Positions 54,299 to 63,858 of a stretch of DNA of 64,000 bases are shown here, in pieces. The DNA is from Pseudomonas protegens (GTDB lineage: Bacteria; Pseudomonadota; Gammaproteobacteria; Pseudomonadales; Pseudomonadaceae). Within the stretch, counting starts at the first letter, position 1. The number at the start of each line of letters is the position of its first letter. Under the pieces are notes generated by a model. That model made no database searches. It worked only from the letters and a program-made list of their open reading frames with translations, and had not been told where the DNA came from. A program made the translations under genes and the position numbers. The DNA is taken from positions 3,224,001 to 3,288,000 of the forward strand of contig NZ_CP060201.1 of NCBI RefSeq assembly GCF_013407925.2. Direction: 5' to 3'.

Positions 54299-55635
54299 TG
54301 GGTAGCGATCCGATGAATGGCCATACCGAAAAAAACACCCCAGCGCGGGAAATCTATTCGCTGAACAACGTCAGCCATGGCTTCGGCAAGGGCAAGGACG
54401 AGCTGCATGTGTTGAGTGATGTCGACCTGACGCTGCGGGAAGGGGAGATCGTCGGCATGCTCGGGCGCTCCGGCTCGGGCAAGTCCACGTTGCTGCGGAT
54501 CATCGCCGGGCTGATCCAGGCGTCGTCCGGCGAGGTGCGCTACAACGGCGAGCTGCTCACCGGGCCTGCGGCGGGCGTGGCCATGGTGTTCCAGACCTTT
54601 GCCCTGTTCCCCTGGCTGACGGTGCTGGAAAACGTCGAGGCCGGGCTCCAGGCCTTGCAGGTCGAGCCCAAGGCGGCGCGCAAGCGGGCGTTGGCGGCCA
54701 TCGACCTGATCGGCCTCGACGGTTTTGAAAACGCCTATCCCCGGGAGCTGTCCGGCGGCATGCGCCAGCGGGTCGGCTTCGCCCGGGCCCTGGTGGTCAA
54801 CCCGACCCTGTTGCTGATGGACGAGCCGTTCTCGGCCCTGGATGTGCTCACCGCGGAAACCCTGCGGACCGATTTGCTGGACTTGTGGAGTGGCGGCCAG
54901 TTGCCCATCAAGTCGATCCTGATCGTCACCCACAACATCGAGGAAGCGGTGCTGATGTGCGACCGCATCCTGGTGCTGTCGTCCAATCCCGGGCGGGTGG
55001 TGGCGCAGATCACCGTGCCTTTCGCCCAGCCGCGCAATCGCCTGGACCCGGCGTTCCGGCGCATGGTCGATGACATCTACGCGCTGATGACCGACCGCCG
55101 CAGCGCCGACCCGGGCAGTGGCAAGGCCGAGCTGCAAGTGGGCAGCCCGCTGCCGGAAGTCTCCACCAACCTGATGGCCGGCTTGATCGGCGCCCTGGCC
55201 GCCGAGCCTTACCATGGCCAGGCCGGGCTCTCCAGCGTGGCCGAGCGCCTGCTGCTGGAGGTCGACGACCTGTTCCCGGTCACCGAGATCCTCGAACACC
55301 TGGGGTTCGTCGAGCTCAAGGGCGCCGACATCCACCTCACCGACGCCGGCCGCTTGTTCGCCGACTACGGCACCCAGGAGCGCAAGACCCTGTTTGCCGA
55401 GCACCTGATCCGCTATGTGCCGCTGGCGGCGCGGATTCGCGGGGTGTTGCAGGAGCGGCGCGGGCACTGGGCGCCACGGGTGCGTTTCGAACAGGAGCTG
55501 GAGGACTCGCTGAATGACTCGGCGGTGGAGGAAACCCTGGAGTCGGTGATCAGTTGGGGGCGCTACGCCGAAATCTTTTCCTACGACGACAACACCGAGA
55601 CGTTCAGCCTGGAGGATGTCGAAGGCAGCCTGTAA
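54298..55635 (+). CDS. ABC transporter ATPase with C-terminal AAA-associated domain
   Basis: A 445-residue protein. The ABC domain (about 15-265) has Walker A GRSGSGKSTLLRI, Q-loop MVFQTFALFPWLT, signature ELSGGMRQRVGFARAL and Walker B LLMDEPFSALD. The C-terminal domain (about 285-440, starting LIGALAAEPYHGQAGLSS) resembles the AAA-associated domain found in NitT/TauT-type ATPases. ATG 54298 overlaps the permease stop, so the pair is one operon. The large overlapping frame upstream to 54007 is a shadow of the permease gene. Confidence 0.92.
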   Translation: MGSDPMNGHTEKNTPAREIYSLNNVSHGFGKGKDELHVLSDVDLTLREGEIVGMLGRSGSGKSTLLRIIAGLIQASSGEVRYNGELLTGPAAGVAMVFQTFALFPWLTVLENVEAGLQALQVEPKAARKRALAAIDLIGLDGFENAYPRELSGGMRQRVGFARALVVNPTLLLMDEPFSALDVLTAETLRTDLLDLWSGGQLPIKSILIVTHNIEEAVLMCDRILVLSSNPGRVVAQITVPFAQPRNRLDPAFRRMVDDIYALMTDRRSADPGSGKAELQVGSPLPEVSTNLMAGLIGALAAEPYHGQAGLSSVAERLLLEVDDLFPVTEILEHLGFVELKGADIHLTDAGRLFADYGTQERKTLFAEHLIRYVPLAARIRGVLQERRGHWAPRVRFEQELEDSLNDSAVEETLESVISWGRYAEIFSYDDNTETFSLEDVEGSL

Positions 55636-55677
55636 CCTCTGCCGCCAGCAGTTTTTTCAGCCAATGGCAGCCGGCCC

Positions 55678-56580
55678 ATGGATAGATTTCAGGAAATGCA
55701 GGTATTCGTCTGCGTCGCTCAGGAGCAGGGCTTTGCCGCTGCCGCGCGGCGCCTGAGCCTGTCGGCCGCCAGCGTTACCCGCGCGGTGGCGGCCCTGGAA
55801 CAGCGCATCGGCACCCAACTGCTGGTGCGCACCACCCGCAGCGTGCACCTGAGCGACGCCGGGCAGCGTTACCTGGAGGACTGCCGGCGCATCCTCGCCG
55901 AGGTCCAGGACGCCGAGGCCTCGGCTGCCGGGCTCCACGCCCAGCCCCGAGGGCTGTTGACCCTGACCGCGCCGGTGCTGTTCGGTGAGCTGTTCGTCAC
56001 GCCGCTGCTGGTGCGCTACCTGGACAGTTATCCACAGGTCAGCGTCAACGCCCTGCTGGTGGACCGGGTGGTGAGCATGGTCGAGGAGGGCGTCGATGTG
56101 GCGGTGCGGATTGGCGAATTGCCCGACAGCGGCCAGCACGGCATTCGGGTCGGCGAGGTGCGTCGAGTGGTGTGCGCGGCTCCCGGGTTTCTCGCTGCCC
56201 ATGGTTGCCCGCAACACCCTGATGACCTGCGCCAGGCCCCGGTCATTGCGCCGTCTTCCACCGGGCAGGCGCGCCACTGGCTATTCAACGACGCCGGCCG
56301 TGCCCTGAGCATCCGCCCCGAACCGCGTTTGCTGGTAAGTGCCAATCAGGCCGCGATCAGTGCCGCCTGCCTGGGGCTGGGGTTGACCCGGGTGCTGTCC
56401 TATCAGGTGGCCGACCAGGTGGCCGCTGGCCAGTTGCAGATCGTGCTGGCGGATTTCGAGCTGCCGCCGCTGCCGATCCACGTGGTGTACCAGGGCGGGC
56501 GCAAGGCGCCGGCGCGGGTGCGCAGCTTTGTCGACTTCGCCGTGCAGGCCTTGCGCGAGCATCCAGCGCTCAATGCGTGA
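55678..56580 (+). CDS. LysR-family transcriptional regulator
   Basis: A 300-residue LysR-type regulator. The N-terminal winged helix reads FVCVAQEQGFAAAARRLSLSAASVTRAVAALEQRIGTQLLVRTTRSVHLSDAG, the family pattern, followed by a periplasmic-binding-like effector domain (about 90-295). It sits just upstream of a glutathione S-transferase gene on the same strand and may control it and the following oxidoreductase. A perfect DnaA box lies at 56028. Confidence 0.95.
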   Translation: MDRFQEMQVFVCVAQEQGFAAAARRLSLSAASVTRAVAALEQRIGTQLLVRTTRSVHLSDAGQRYLEDCRRILAEVQDAEASAAGLHAQPRGLLTLTAPVLFGELFVTPLLVRYLDSYPQVSVNALLVDRVVSMVEEGVDVAVRIGELPDSGQHGIRVGEVRRVVCAAPGFLAAHGCPQHPDDLRQAPVIAPSSTGQARHWLFNDAGRALSIRPEPRLLVSANQAAISAACLGLGLTRVLSYQVADQVAAGQLQIVLADFELPPLPIHVVYQGGRKAPARVRSFVDFAVQALREHPALNA

Positions 56581-56706
56581 TCCGCTTTATTGCGCTGGAT
56601 GAAATGCCGGATTGCGTTTTCTGGTGATTCTGTTGTTTTGCGGCAGGGATCAAGATGGCTCGGCCAGCGCGGCACTTGCACCGCGTTCCTGCCTGCGGAG
56701 TCCAAC

Positions 56707-57336
56707 ATGTCCCTGCTTCCGATCAAGTTCTACAACTTTCCCCGGTCCGGCCACGCCCATCGCGTCGAGCTGATGTTGTCGCTGCTGGACCTGCCCACTG
56801 AAAACATCTTCGTCGACCTGGCCAAGGGCGCGCACAAGCAGCCCGAGTTCCTGGCCCTCAACCCTTTTGGCCAAGTCCCGGTGATCGATGACCAGGGCAC
56901 AGTCCTGGCGGACTCCAATGCGATCCTGGTGTACCTGGCGCAACGCTACGGCGGCGGTCGCTGGCTGCCCAGCGACCCGGTCGGCGCGGCGCAGGTGCAG
57001 CGCTGGTTGTCGGTGGCCGCCGGGCCGATTGCCTTCGGCCCGGCGGCGGCGCGCCTGATCACGGTGTTTGGCGCCACCTTCAACGCCGAGGAAGTCATCG
57101 CCCGTGCCCATGCCCTGCTCAAGGTCATGGACCAGGAGCTGGCGGGGCGGCCGTTCCTGGTGGGCCAGCAGGCGACCATCGCCGACGTCGCGGGCTACAG
57201 CTACATTGCCCACGCTCCGGAAGGCAACGTGTCGCTGGCGGACTACCCCAACGTAAGGGCCTGGCTGGCGCGGATCGAAGCCTTGCCGGGCTTCGTGCCC
57301 ATGCCGTCCACGGCGGCGGGGCTGAAAAGCGCCTGA
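56707..57336 (+). CDS. glutathione S-transferase family protein
   Basis: A 209-residue GST. The N-terminal thioredoxin-like domain has [19 protein letters not shown] and the cis-proline region [13 protein letters not shown], then [14 protein letters not shown]. The helical C-terminal domain includes the motif [21 protein letters not shown]. The ATG at 56707 gives the usual N-terminus; the frame is open upstream but lacks a start signal. It lies between the LysR gene and the oxidoreductase, suggesting a shared detoxification role. Confidence 0.94.
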   Translation: MSLLPIKFYNFPRSGHAHRVELMLSLLDLPTENIFVDLAKGAHKQPEFLALNPFGQVPVIDDQGTVLADSNAILVYLAQRYGGGRWLPSDPVGAAQVQRWLSVAAGPIAFGPAAARLITVFGATFNAEEVIARAHALLKVMDQELAGRPFLVGQQATIADVAGYSYIAHAPEGNVSLADYPNVRAWLARIEALPGFVPMPSTAAGLKSA

Positions 57337-57359
57337 GGCCTGGTTAGAAAGGAGCCATC

Positions 57360-59399
57360 ATGAGCAGCCGTTCTCCTTGGCACGCCGGCGAACGGCAGCT
57401 ACAGGCCCTGGCCGGGGTCGCCGAACGCATGCAAGCCTTCGGCGGCCAGGCCATCCGCCAGGCCATGCCCGACCAGCACCGGCAGTTCTACGGCCAGCTG
57501 CCGTTCATCCTGCTGGGCGCGGTGGACGCCGCGGGCAACCCTTGGGCGAGCATTCTCGAAGGGCCTCCGGGCTTTGCCGAGGCGCCCCAGGCGACCCTGC
57601 TGCGCATCGACAGCCTGCCTGCCGCGGACGATCCGCTGCAGTTGCAGGACGGCGCGGCGCTGGGTCTATTGGGCATCGAACTGCACACCCGGCGGCGCAA
57701 TCGCCTGAATGGGCGGATCACTAGCCTCGACCGCGACGGTTTCAGCGTGAGCGTCGAGCAGTCCTTCGGCAATTGCCCGCAATATATCCAGCTGCGCGAG
57801 CTGCAACAGCAGCCCTTGAGCGACCCGGCCAGCCGGCCGGCCGAGCACCGCGAAAGTCTGGACCCTGCGGCCCAGGCCCTGATCGGCGCTGCCGATACCT
57901 TCTTTGTCGCCAGCTACGTCGACCTGCAAGGGCAACGCTCGGTGGACGTGTCCCACCGTGGCGGCCAGGCCGGGTTCGTCCGGGTCGAGGGCAACTGCCT
58001 GACCATTCCGGATTTCGCCGGCAACCTGTATTTCAATACCCTGGGCAACCTGCTGCTCAACCCCCGGGCCGGCTTGCTGTTCATCGATTTTCACAGCGGT
58101 GAATTGCTGCAACTGAGCGGTCGTACCGAGATCATTCTCGACGGGCCGCTGGTCAGTGCCTTTCAGGGTGCCGAGCGGCTCTGGCGCTTTACCGTGGAGC
58201 ATCTGGTACGGCGTCCGGCGGCCCTGTCCCTGCGCTGGCAATTGCAGGCCATTTCCCCCAACAGCCTGCTGACCGGCAACTGGCCACAAGCCGAGGCTCG
58301 CCTGCGGGCCGCTGCCCTGGGCCAGCAATGGCGGCCGTTGCGGGTGACGCGGATCGTGGACGAAAGCCTGGGCATCCGTTCCTTCTACCTGGAGCCGGCG
58401 GATGCCGCGGCTGCCCCGGTCTTCCTGGCCGGCCAGCATCTGCCGGTGCAGGTCATGCTCGACGGCCAGCCGCTGATTCGCACTTACAGCCTGTCCAGCG
58501 CGCCGTCCGATGGTTTCCTGCGCATCAGCGTCAAGCGCGAAGGCCGGGTTTCCAGTTACCTGCACCAGCAACTCAAGGTCGGTGATCTGCTGCAGGCCCG
58601 TGCCCCGCAAGGGCGTTTCACGGCCGATCCGCTGTCGCCCCGGCCACTGGTGCTGCTGGCGGCGGGGGTGGGCATCACGCCGTTGCTGTCGATGTTGCGC
58701 GAGGTGCTGTACCAGGGCCTGCGCACCCGTCGTACTCGGCCCACCTGGCTGTTTCAGGGCGCGCGCAACCTCGCCGAGCAGCCCTTTGCTGGCGAGCTGC
58801 AGACCTTGCGGGAACAGGCCGGGGATTCACTGCGGCTGCTGCGCCTGCTCAGCCAGCCGGAAGCCGAAGCCCGGCCGGGTCAGGACTTCGAGCACTGCGG
58901 ACGCCTGGATGCGCAGGTGCTGCTGGCGCAGCCGGACCTGGATTGGGATAGCGCGGACTTCGTGCTCTGCGGCCCCGGGGCCTTTACCCAGGGCCTGTAC
59001 GACAGTCTGCGGGACCTGGACATCGAGGACCGGCAGATCCACGCCGAGACTTTCGGCCCCTCGACCTTGCGCCGTCGGCCGGATCCCGAGGCGGTGCCAT
59101 TCAGCCAACCGCCGGCCGCCACCCAGGCGGTGCGGGTGCGCTTGCAGCAGGCCGGCCGGGAGCTGTCCTGGGAGCCGGCCAGTGGCAGCCTGCTGCAACT
59201 GGCAGAAAGCGCCGGCCTGCATCCGCCGTTCAGCTGCCGCGGCGGTTCCTGCGGCACCTGCCAGACGCGCTTGATCAGTGGTCAGGTGAATTATCCACAG
59301 GTGCCGGCGCAGGTGCCTGAGCCGGGTCAGGTGCTGATTTGCTGCGCTGTGCCCGCAGCTGTGGATAACCTTGCACACGCGCTGGTGCTGGACCTTTAA
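57360..59399 (+). CDS. multidomain oxidoreductase: PNPOx-like, FAD/NAD reductase and 2Fe-2S ferredoxin
   Basis: A 679-residue fusion. Residues about 40-300 are a pyridoxamine-phosphate-oxidase-like split barrel (FILLGAVDAAGNPWASILEGPPGF; FVRVEGNCLTIPDF). Residues about 325-560 form a ferredoxin-reductase module with FAD motif RTYSLSSAP and NAD region LVLLAAGVGITPLLSML. The last 90 residues are a plant-type ferredoxin with cysteines in FSCRGGSCGTC and a final C in ICCAVP. It starts 23 bases after the GST gene with GGAGCC before the ATG. Substrate is unknown; electron transfer from NAD(P)H is expected. DnaA boxes lie at 59291 and 59360. Confidence 0.92.
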   Translation: MSSRSPWHAGERQLQALAGVAERMQAFGGQAIRQAMPDQHRQFYGQLPFILLGAVDAAGNPWASILEGPPGFAEAPQATLLRIDSLPAADDPLQLQDGAALGLLGIELHTRRRNRLNGRITSLDRDGFSVSVEQSFGNCPQYIQLRELQQQPLSDPASRPAEHRESLDPAAQALIGAADTFFVASYVDLQGQRSVDVSHRGGQAGFVRVEGNCLTIPDFAGNLYFNTLGNLLLNPRAGLLFIDFHSGELLQLSGRTEIILDGPLVSAFQGAERLWRFTVEHLVRRPAALSLRWQLQAISPNSLLTGNWPQAEARLRAAALGQQWRPLRVTRIVDESLGIRSFYLEPADAAAAPVFLAGQHLPVQVMLDGQPLIRTYSLSSAPSDGFLRISVKREGRVSSYLHQQLKVGDLLQARAPQGRFTADPLSPRPLVLLAAGVGITPLLSMLREVLYQGLRTRRTRPTWLFQGARNLAEQPFAGELQTLREQAGDSLRLLRLLSQPEAEARPGQDFEHCGRLDAQVLLAQPDLDWDSADFVLCGPGAFTQGLYDSLRDLDIEDRQIHAETFGPSTLRRRPDPEAVPFSQPPAATQAVRVRLQQAGRELSWEPASGSLLQLAESAGLHPPFSCRGGSCGTCQTRLISGQVNYPQVPAQVPEPGQVLICCAVPAAVDNLAHALVLDL

Positions 59400-59581
59400 G
59401 GCACGGAAAAAAGTCCTTCCCGGCGATTGCCGCCAAGGCGGCCTCTGCGTAGGCTGGCGTGCATTCTACAGCCGTTGCCCAGCCGGCCAGACGCCACCGA
59501 GGGCAACCCTGCGGGCCCATCGATCAATGGCCTCGGCCCAGGCAGTCGAGGGCTTTCAGCGTTAAAGGGAATCAACGATTC

Positions 59582-60784
59582 ATGCTCCCCCGGGTCTTGC
59601 TCCGTCTCTGTGCCTTGCTCCTCTGCGGGCTGTTGCTCAACGCCTGCCGCAATGAAGACGCGCCTGCGCTCGACCAGCAACTCTATATCTGGCAACGCCA
59701 GTGGACCCCGGCTCACGCCGATGCCCTGGCGGGCTCGCGGGCGGACTTTTCCACAGTCCGGGTGCTGGCCCTGCAGGCTTTTCCACAGGCTGGCTGGAGC
59801 CGCGCGCGCATCGATGCCGAGCTGCTCAAGCAGGATGGCCGCCCGCTGATCGCCGTGGTGCGCCTGGACGGCCAGTTGCCGTCCTTGAACCAGGACGAAA
59901 TCCTCCAGCAGGTGCAGCAAGTGCTGGCCGACTGGCAGGGGCAGGGCCTGACCCTGGCGGGCATCGAGATTGACCACGACGCCGGCAGCGCCCGCTTGCC
60001 AGCCTACGCCGCGCTTTTGCAGCGGCTGCGCGGGGTGCTGCCGCAGCACCTGGCCCTGAGCATTACCGCGCTGCCCGCCTGGCTCGACAGCCGCGAGCTG
60101 CCCGGGCTGCTGGCCCAGGTCGATAGCAGCGTGCTCCAGGTGCACGCGGTCAGCGATCCCCGGCGCGGGCTGTTCGATCCGCGCCAGGCTGAACAGTGGG
60201 CCAGGCGCTGGGCGAAGATCAGCGACAAACCCTTTTACCTGGCGCTGCCGGCTTACGGCGTGGCCTTGCTGCCCAGCGCCACGGGTGCTCCGGTGGTCGA
60301 AAGCGAAGCGCCCATTGCCCGCGCTGGCGAGCGCCGTGAACTGATGGCCGACCCCGAGCAACTGCGCCAACTGGCCATGACCCTGCGCCATGACCCGCCA
60401 GCCCATCTGGCCGGGCTGATCTGGTTTCGCCTGCCGCTCAAGGGCGATGTCCGCGCCTGGAGCCTGGACACCCTGCGCGCGGTGGCTCGGGGCGATGTTC
60501 TGGACAGCCGACTGGGCATCAGCCTGCAGGAGCAGGACGGTCTTTTCGATATCTACCTGAGCAACCCGGGCAACCTCGACCGGCCCCTGCCTGAACAATT
60601 GACCCTGGCCGTTGCCCAATGCGCCGGATTCGACGGGCTGGGGGGGTATTCCGCCGAGTGGCGTGACGGCCAGCTGTTATTGACCCGCCAGCAGGCCGGC
60701 CGGCTGGCGGCGGGTGGCACCCGGGCCGTGGGCTGGGCCCGCTGTACAAAAATTGACCAAGGAGCTGCACATGTTCGTCCCTAG
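59582..60784 (+). CDS. DUF3142 lipoprotein
   Basis: A 400-residue protein with a lipoprotein signal (LCALLLCGLLLNAC, lipid-bearing Cys at about residue 21). The body resembles DUF3142, with a TIM-barrel-like pattern (YIWQRQWTPAH, GIEIDHDAG, LALSITALPAWL, VDSSVLQVHAVSDP, FYLALPAYGVALL). Its function is not established. ATG 59582 has AGGGA upstream; the longer frame starting at 59459 is not supported. It overlaps the next gene by 14 bases, so the two likely act together at the envelope. Confidence 0.82.
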   Translation: MLPRVLLRLCALLLCGLLLNACRNEDAPALDQQLYIWQRQWTPAHADALAGSRADFSTVRVLALQAFPQAGWSRARIDAELLKQDGRPLIAVVRLDGQLPSLNQDEILQQVQQVLADWQGQGLTLAGIEIDHDAGSARLPAYAALLQRLRGVLPQHLALSITALPAWLDSRELPGLLAQVDSSVLQVHAVSDPRRGLFDPRQAEQWARRWAKISDKPFYLALPAYGVALLPSATGAPVVESEAPIARAGERRELMADPEQLRQLAMTLRHDPPAHLAGLIWFRLPLKGDVRAWSLDTLRAVARGDVLDSRLGISLQEQDGLFDIYLSNPGNLDRPLPEQLTLAVAQCAGFDGLGGYSAEWRDGQLLLTRQQAGRLAAGGTRAVGWARCTKIDQGAAHVRP

Positions 60785-62921
60785 ATCCCGCTACCTGCTG
60801 TGCCTGAGCCTGTGCCTGCCCTTGGCCCCGGCCCTGGCCTGCGGGCCGACGTTCCCCATGCGCCTGCTGGGGGATCGCCCGCAGACCCTGGCGCAGTTGC
60901 CCGAAGGCAGCTTCCAGTTCGAAATCAGCCGCCTGGGCAAGCCCATCGTCGGGCTCAAGCCAGTCGTCAATAACGCCTTCACTCGCGATTACAACCTGCC
61001 TGACAGCTACGAGGTGCAAGAGCGTAACTGGGCCGAACAGCAAGGGCTGGACGACGCCCAGAAAGCCCTGGTCGGGCAGTTGCGCAAACTCAGTGACGGG
61101 CGCGTGGCGGAACAACAAGGCGCCAGCCTGCCGCCGGAGATCAACCTCTACACCGCGGGCGCCGTGGCCTTCAGCGCCGGGGATCATGAGCTGGCGGCGG
61201 AGTATTTCCGCAAGGTGCTGGCGCTGCCCGCCGAGCAGCGCGCCCTGCGCAGCACCTGGGCCGCCTATTCCCTGGGTCGGGCCCTGCAGGCCATCAGTGA
61301 AGAAGCCAACGCGCTGGACGACAAGGGGCGTAGCGACACCCTGCTGGCGGCGCGCCAGGCCTTCGGCCAGACCCGTCAACTGAGCATCGACGGCTTCAGC
61401 GACCCCCTGGCACTGGCCGTCGCCAGCCTCGGCGAAGAGGCGCGCATCCTGAAGAACCAGAACCACTGGAGTGAGGCCATCGACCTGTATGCCAGCCAGA
61501 ACCTGGCGGGTTCGGAGGTCGGCTACAGCTCGCTGAAGCAGGTGGTGGGCGAGTTGGGCGGCCTGTCGGACGCGCAATTGCTGGAGCAGCTCAAGCAGCC
61601 TTCGGTGGCGCGCTTGCTCACGGCTTCGTTGATCTCGCACCAGGGCTGGTCCTTCGGCGAGCGTCCCGAGTCCGAGGTGAAACTGATCAAGCTGCTGAGC
61701 CAGGGCACCGCCGGCAGCTTCGACAACGCCGACCGGCTGGCGGCGCTGAATTACCAGAACGGCGATTTCGCCACCACCCGGATGCTGCTGGAGCATGCCG
61801 GCGACGGCGGCCTGGCCTGGTGGCTGCGGGCCAAGCTGGCCGTGCGCGATGGCGACAAGGCGGCGGCTGCTGCTGCTTACGCCAAGGCCGCCGCGGCCTT
61901 TCCCCGGGACGAGAGCTGGGGCTTTCGCGGCGACTACGACGGCAACTATGAAGACCTCAAGCCGGGCTGCCGGGTCGACGGCGAAAGTGCCGTGCTGGCC
62001 CTGGATCGGGGTGACTACGTGCAGGCATTCGAGCTGCTCTACCGCAGTGGCGACATCTACTGGCACGACGCGGCGACCGTGGCGGAGCGGGTGCTGACCT
62101 TGGATGAGCTCAAGCAGTTCGTCGACACCCAAGTGCCCGCGCCGCCGCCGACGCCCAAGCAACCCGATGCCTACTACGAGAGCCTGCCGATTGCCGCCCA
62201 GTTGCGCGAACTGCTGGGCCGGCGGCTGTTGCGCGAGGGCCGCTACGAAGAGGGCTGGGGCTACTTCGACAGCCCCGAGCGCCAGGCCATCGCCAAGGCC
62301 TACGGCGAGTACCGACGCCGCGCCGAGTCGGCGTGGCTGCCGACCCGCCGGGCCGAGGCCTATTACCAGGCCGGCAAGCTGGCGCGGACCTCTGGAATGG
62401 AGATCCTGGGTTACGAAATGGGCCCGGACTACCACAGCCTGTGGGGCAGCTACAGCCTGGATATCCCGCCGGTGCAGGCCGGGCCCTTGATCAGTGCCGA
62501 TGAAGTGCAGCGCCAGCAGGCCACCACCGCCGAGCCCGACGTGCGCTACCACTACCGCTACGTGGCCGGGGAACTGGGCAACCGGGCGGCGGATTTCCTG
62601 CCACACACCAGCCAGGCCTATGCCGCGGTGCTGTGCAAGGCGGCGCGCTGGACCCGCGGCAGCGATGTCGAGATCGACTACTACCGGCGCTACGTGGAGA
62701 ACGGTCCCTTTGTGGAATGGGCCGGCAACTTCGGCATGAACTGCCAGGAGCCGGACTTCGGCAGCGCCAACAAGCGCTACCTGACCCAGTGGCTGGACGC
62801 ATCCCGTTCCGCGGTGGCCGAGCACAGGCTGGTTGCCGGCGCCGGTGCCGGCGTACTGCTGTTGGGGGCGGCCTACCTGTTCCGCCGCCGCCGCGCGGTG
62901 TCCTCGCACAAGGCGACATAA
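60771..62921 (+). CDS. large exported protein with C-terminal membrane anchor
   Basis: A 716-residue protein that I do not assign to a named family. It has a signal peptide (about 1-24, LLCLSLCLPLAPALA), then a mature part beginning CGPTFPMRLL, so the cysteine could be lipidated although the box is poor. The centre is helical, with TPR-like repeats (SAGDHELAAEYFRKVLALP, YAKAAAAFP, ALDRGDYVQAFELLYRSG). A hydrophobic stretch at about 688-707 followed by RRRR resembles a sorting-type C-terminal anchor. ATG 60771 has AAGGAG upstream. It overlaps the DUF3142 gene. Confidence 0.8.
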   Translation: MFVPRSRYLLCLSLCLPLAPALACGPTFPMRLLGDRPQTLAQLPEGSFQFEISRLGKPIVGLKPVVNNAFTRDYNLPDSYEVQERNWAEQQGLDDAQKALVGQLRKLSDGRVAEQQGASLPPEINLYTAGAVAFSAGDHELAAEYFRKVLALPAEQRALRSTWAAYSLGRALQAISEEANALDDKGRSDTLLAARQAFGQTRQLSIDGFSDPLALAVASLGEEARILKNQNHWSEAIDLYASQNLAGSEVGYSSLKQVVGELGGLSDAQLLEQLKQPSVARLLTASLISHQGWSFGERPESEVKLIKLLSQGTAGSFDNADRLAALNYQNGDFATTRMLLEHAGDGGLAWWLRAKLAVRDGDKAAAAAAYAKAAAAFPRDESWGFRGDYDGNYEDLKPGCRVDGESAVLALDRGDYVQAFELLYRSGDIYWHDAATVAERVLTLDELKQFVDTQVPAPPPTPKQPDAYYESLPIAAQLRELLGRRLLREGRYEEGWGYFDSPERQAIAKAYGEYRRRAESAWLPTRRAEAYYQAGKLARTSGMEILGYEMGPDYHSLWGSYSLDIPPVQAGPLISADEVQRQQATTAEPDVRYHYRYVAGELGNRAADFLPHTSQAYAAVLCKAARWTRGSDVEIDYYRRYVENGPFVEWAGNFGMNCQEPDFGSANKRYLTQWLDASRSAVAEHRLVAGAGAGVLLLGAAYLFRRRRAVSSHKAT

Positions 62922-62938
62922 AGGCGTGCCCCGGACCC

Positions 62939-63086
62939 TGTAGCCGCTGCCGCAGGCTGCGCACGAGCTGGGCGGCACTCCGACGCAGCGGTCGCGGCGA
63001 TCTCTGGGGCGCACATTTTTCGGGGATCGCCAGGCAAGGTCCTGCGGACCTTTGCGCAGCTTCGCCGAGGCTCAGCAGCGGCTACA
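62939..63086. repeat. REP-like element with TGTAGCCGCTGC inverted ends
   Basis: TGTAGCCGCTGC (62939-62950) and its exact complement (63075-63086) bound a 148-base segment rich in short GC inverted repeats. This ending is typical of intergenic repetitive palindromes in pseudomonads. It lies between convergent genes and may serve as a transcription barrier. Confidence 0.7.
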
Positions 63087-63092
63087 GAACCG

Positions 63093-63722
63093 TCAGGCTT
63101 GCTGGACAAAGGTCAGGCGCAGGGCGAAGCCGATCAGCAGGCTGCCGAACAGCCATTGCTGCACCCGTTGCGCCGACCGGCTGCGTTGCATCCAGCGGCC
63201 CAGCCCGGCTCCCGCCAGGGCGTAGCAGCAGTCGAACAGCCCGCCCACCGCCACCAGCAGCACCCCCAGGGTGACGAACTGCGGGACCACTGCCCCGGCC
63301 TGGGGATCGATGAATTGCGGCAACAGCACCGAGCAGAACAACAGCGCCTTGGGGTTCAGCAGGTTGGTCAGCACACCGCGCTGGATCGCCTGGCGCCAGC
63401 GCAGGGGCGTGGCTGCCGCGCCGCCGCCGTCGAGGTTGGGCAGCAGGTTGGCGCGCAGGCACTGGATGCCGATCCACAACAGGTAGGCGGCGCCCGCCAG
63501 GCGCACCAGGTCGAAGGTCCAGGGCGCGGCCTTGAACAGCGCCGCCAGGCCCAGGGCGGCCAGGGCCACGTGGCAGCCGCGGGAGATGGCCAGCCCCAGG
63601 GCCGTGGCCAGTGCCTGGGCCTTGCCCTGGCGGGCGCCGGTCTGCAGCAGCAGGATCATGTCGGGGCCGGGCAGCAGGTAGACCACCGCCAGAGCCAGGA
63701 AATACATCCACAGTTGCGCCAC
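63093..63722 (-). CDS. LysE-family amino acid exporter
   Basis: A 209-residue membrane protein with about six helices. The N-terminal motif YFLALAVVYLLPGPDMILLLQTGARQG is the LysE/RhtB signature, and the central NLLNPKALLFCSVLLPQF is also typical. The start chosen is GTG 63722; ATG 63707 or 63770 are alternatives and none has a clean ribosome-binding site. It is divergent from an Lrp/AsnC-type regulator, a common pairing in which the regulator controls the exporter. Confidence 0.9.
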   Translation of the reverse strand: MAQLWMYFLALAVVYLLPGPDMILLLQTGARQGKAQALATALGLAISRGCHVALAALGLAALFKAAPWTFDLVRLAGAAYLLWIGIQCLRANLLPNLDGGGAAATPLRWRQAIQRGVLTNLLNPKALLFCSVLLPQFIDPQAGAVVPQFVTLGVLLVAVGGLFDCCYALAGAGLGRWMQRSRSAQRVQQWLFGSLLIGFALRLTFVQQA

Positions 63723-63858
63723 CTTGCACCCCCATTCGTTGTCGAGTCGGTGCGCCCAGTTTAGGGCCACAGGGGCGGGCAGGTGCTTGCGTAATCAGCC
63801 AGCAAAATGGCGAAAATTGGCATAACCTTCCAGCTTTCACTGCGATGACCAGCCAGAT

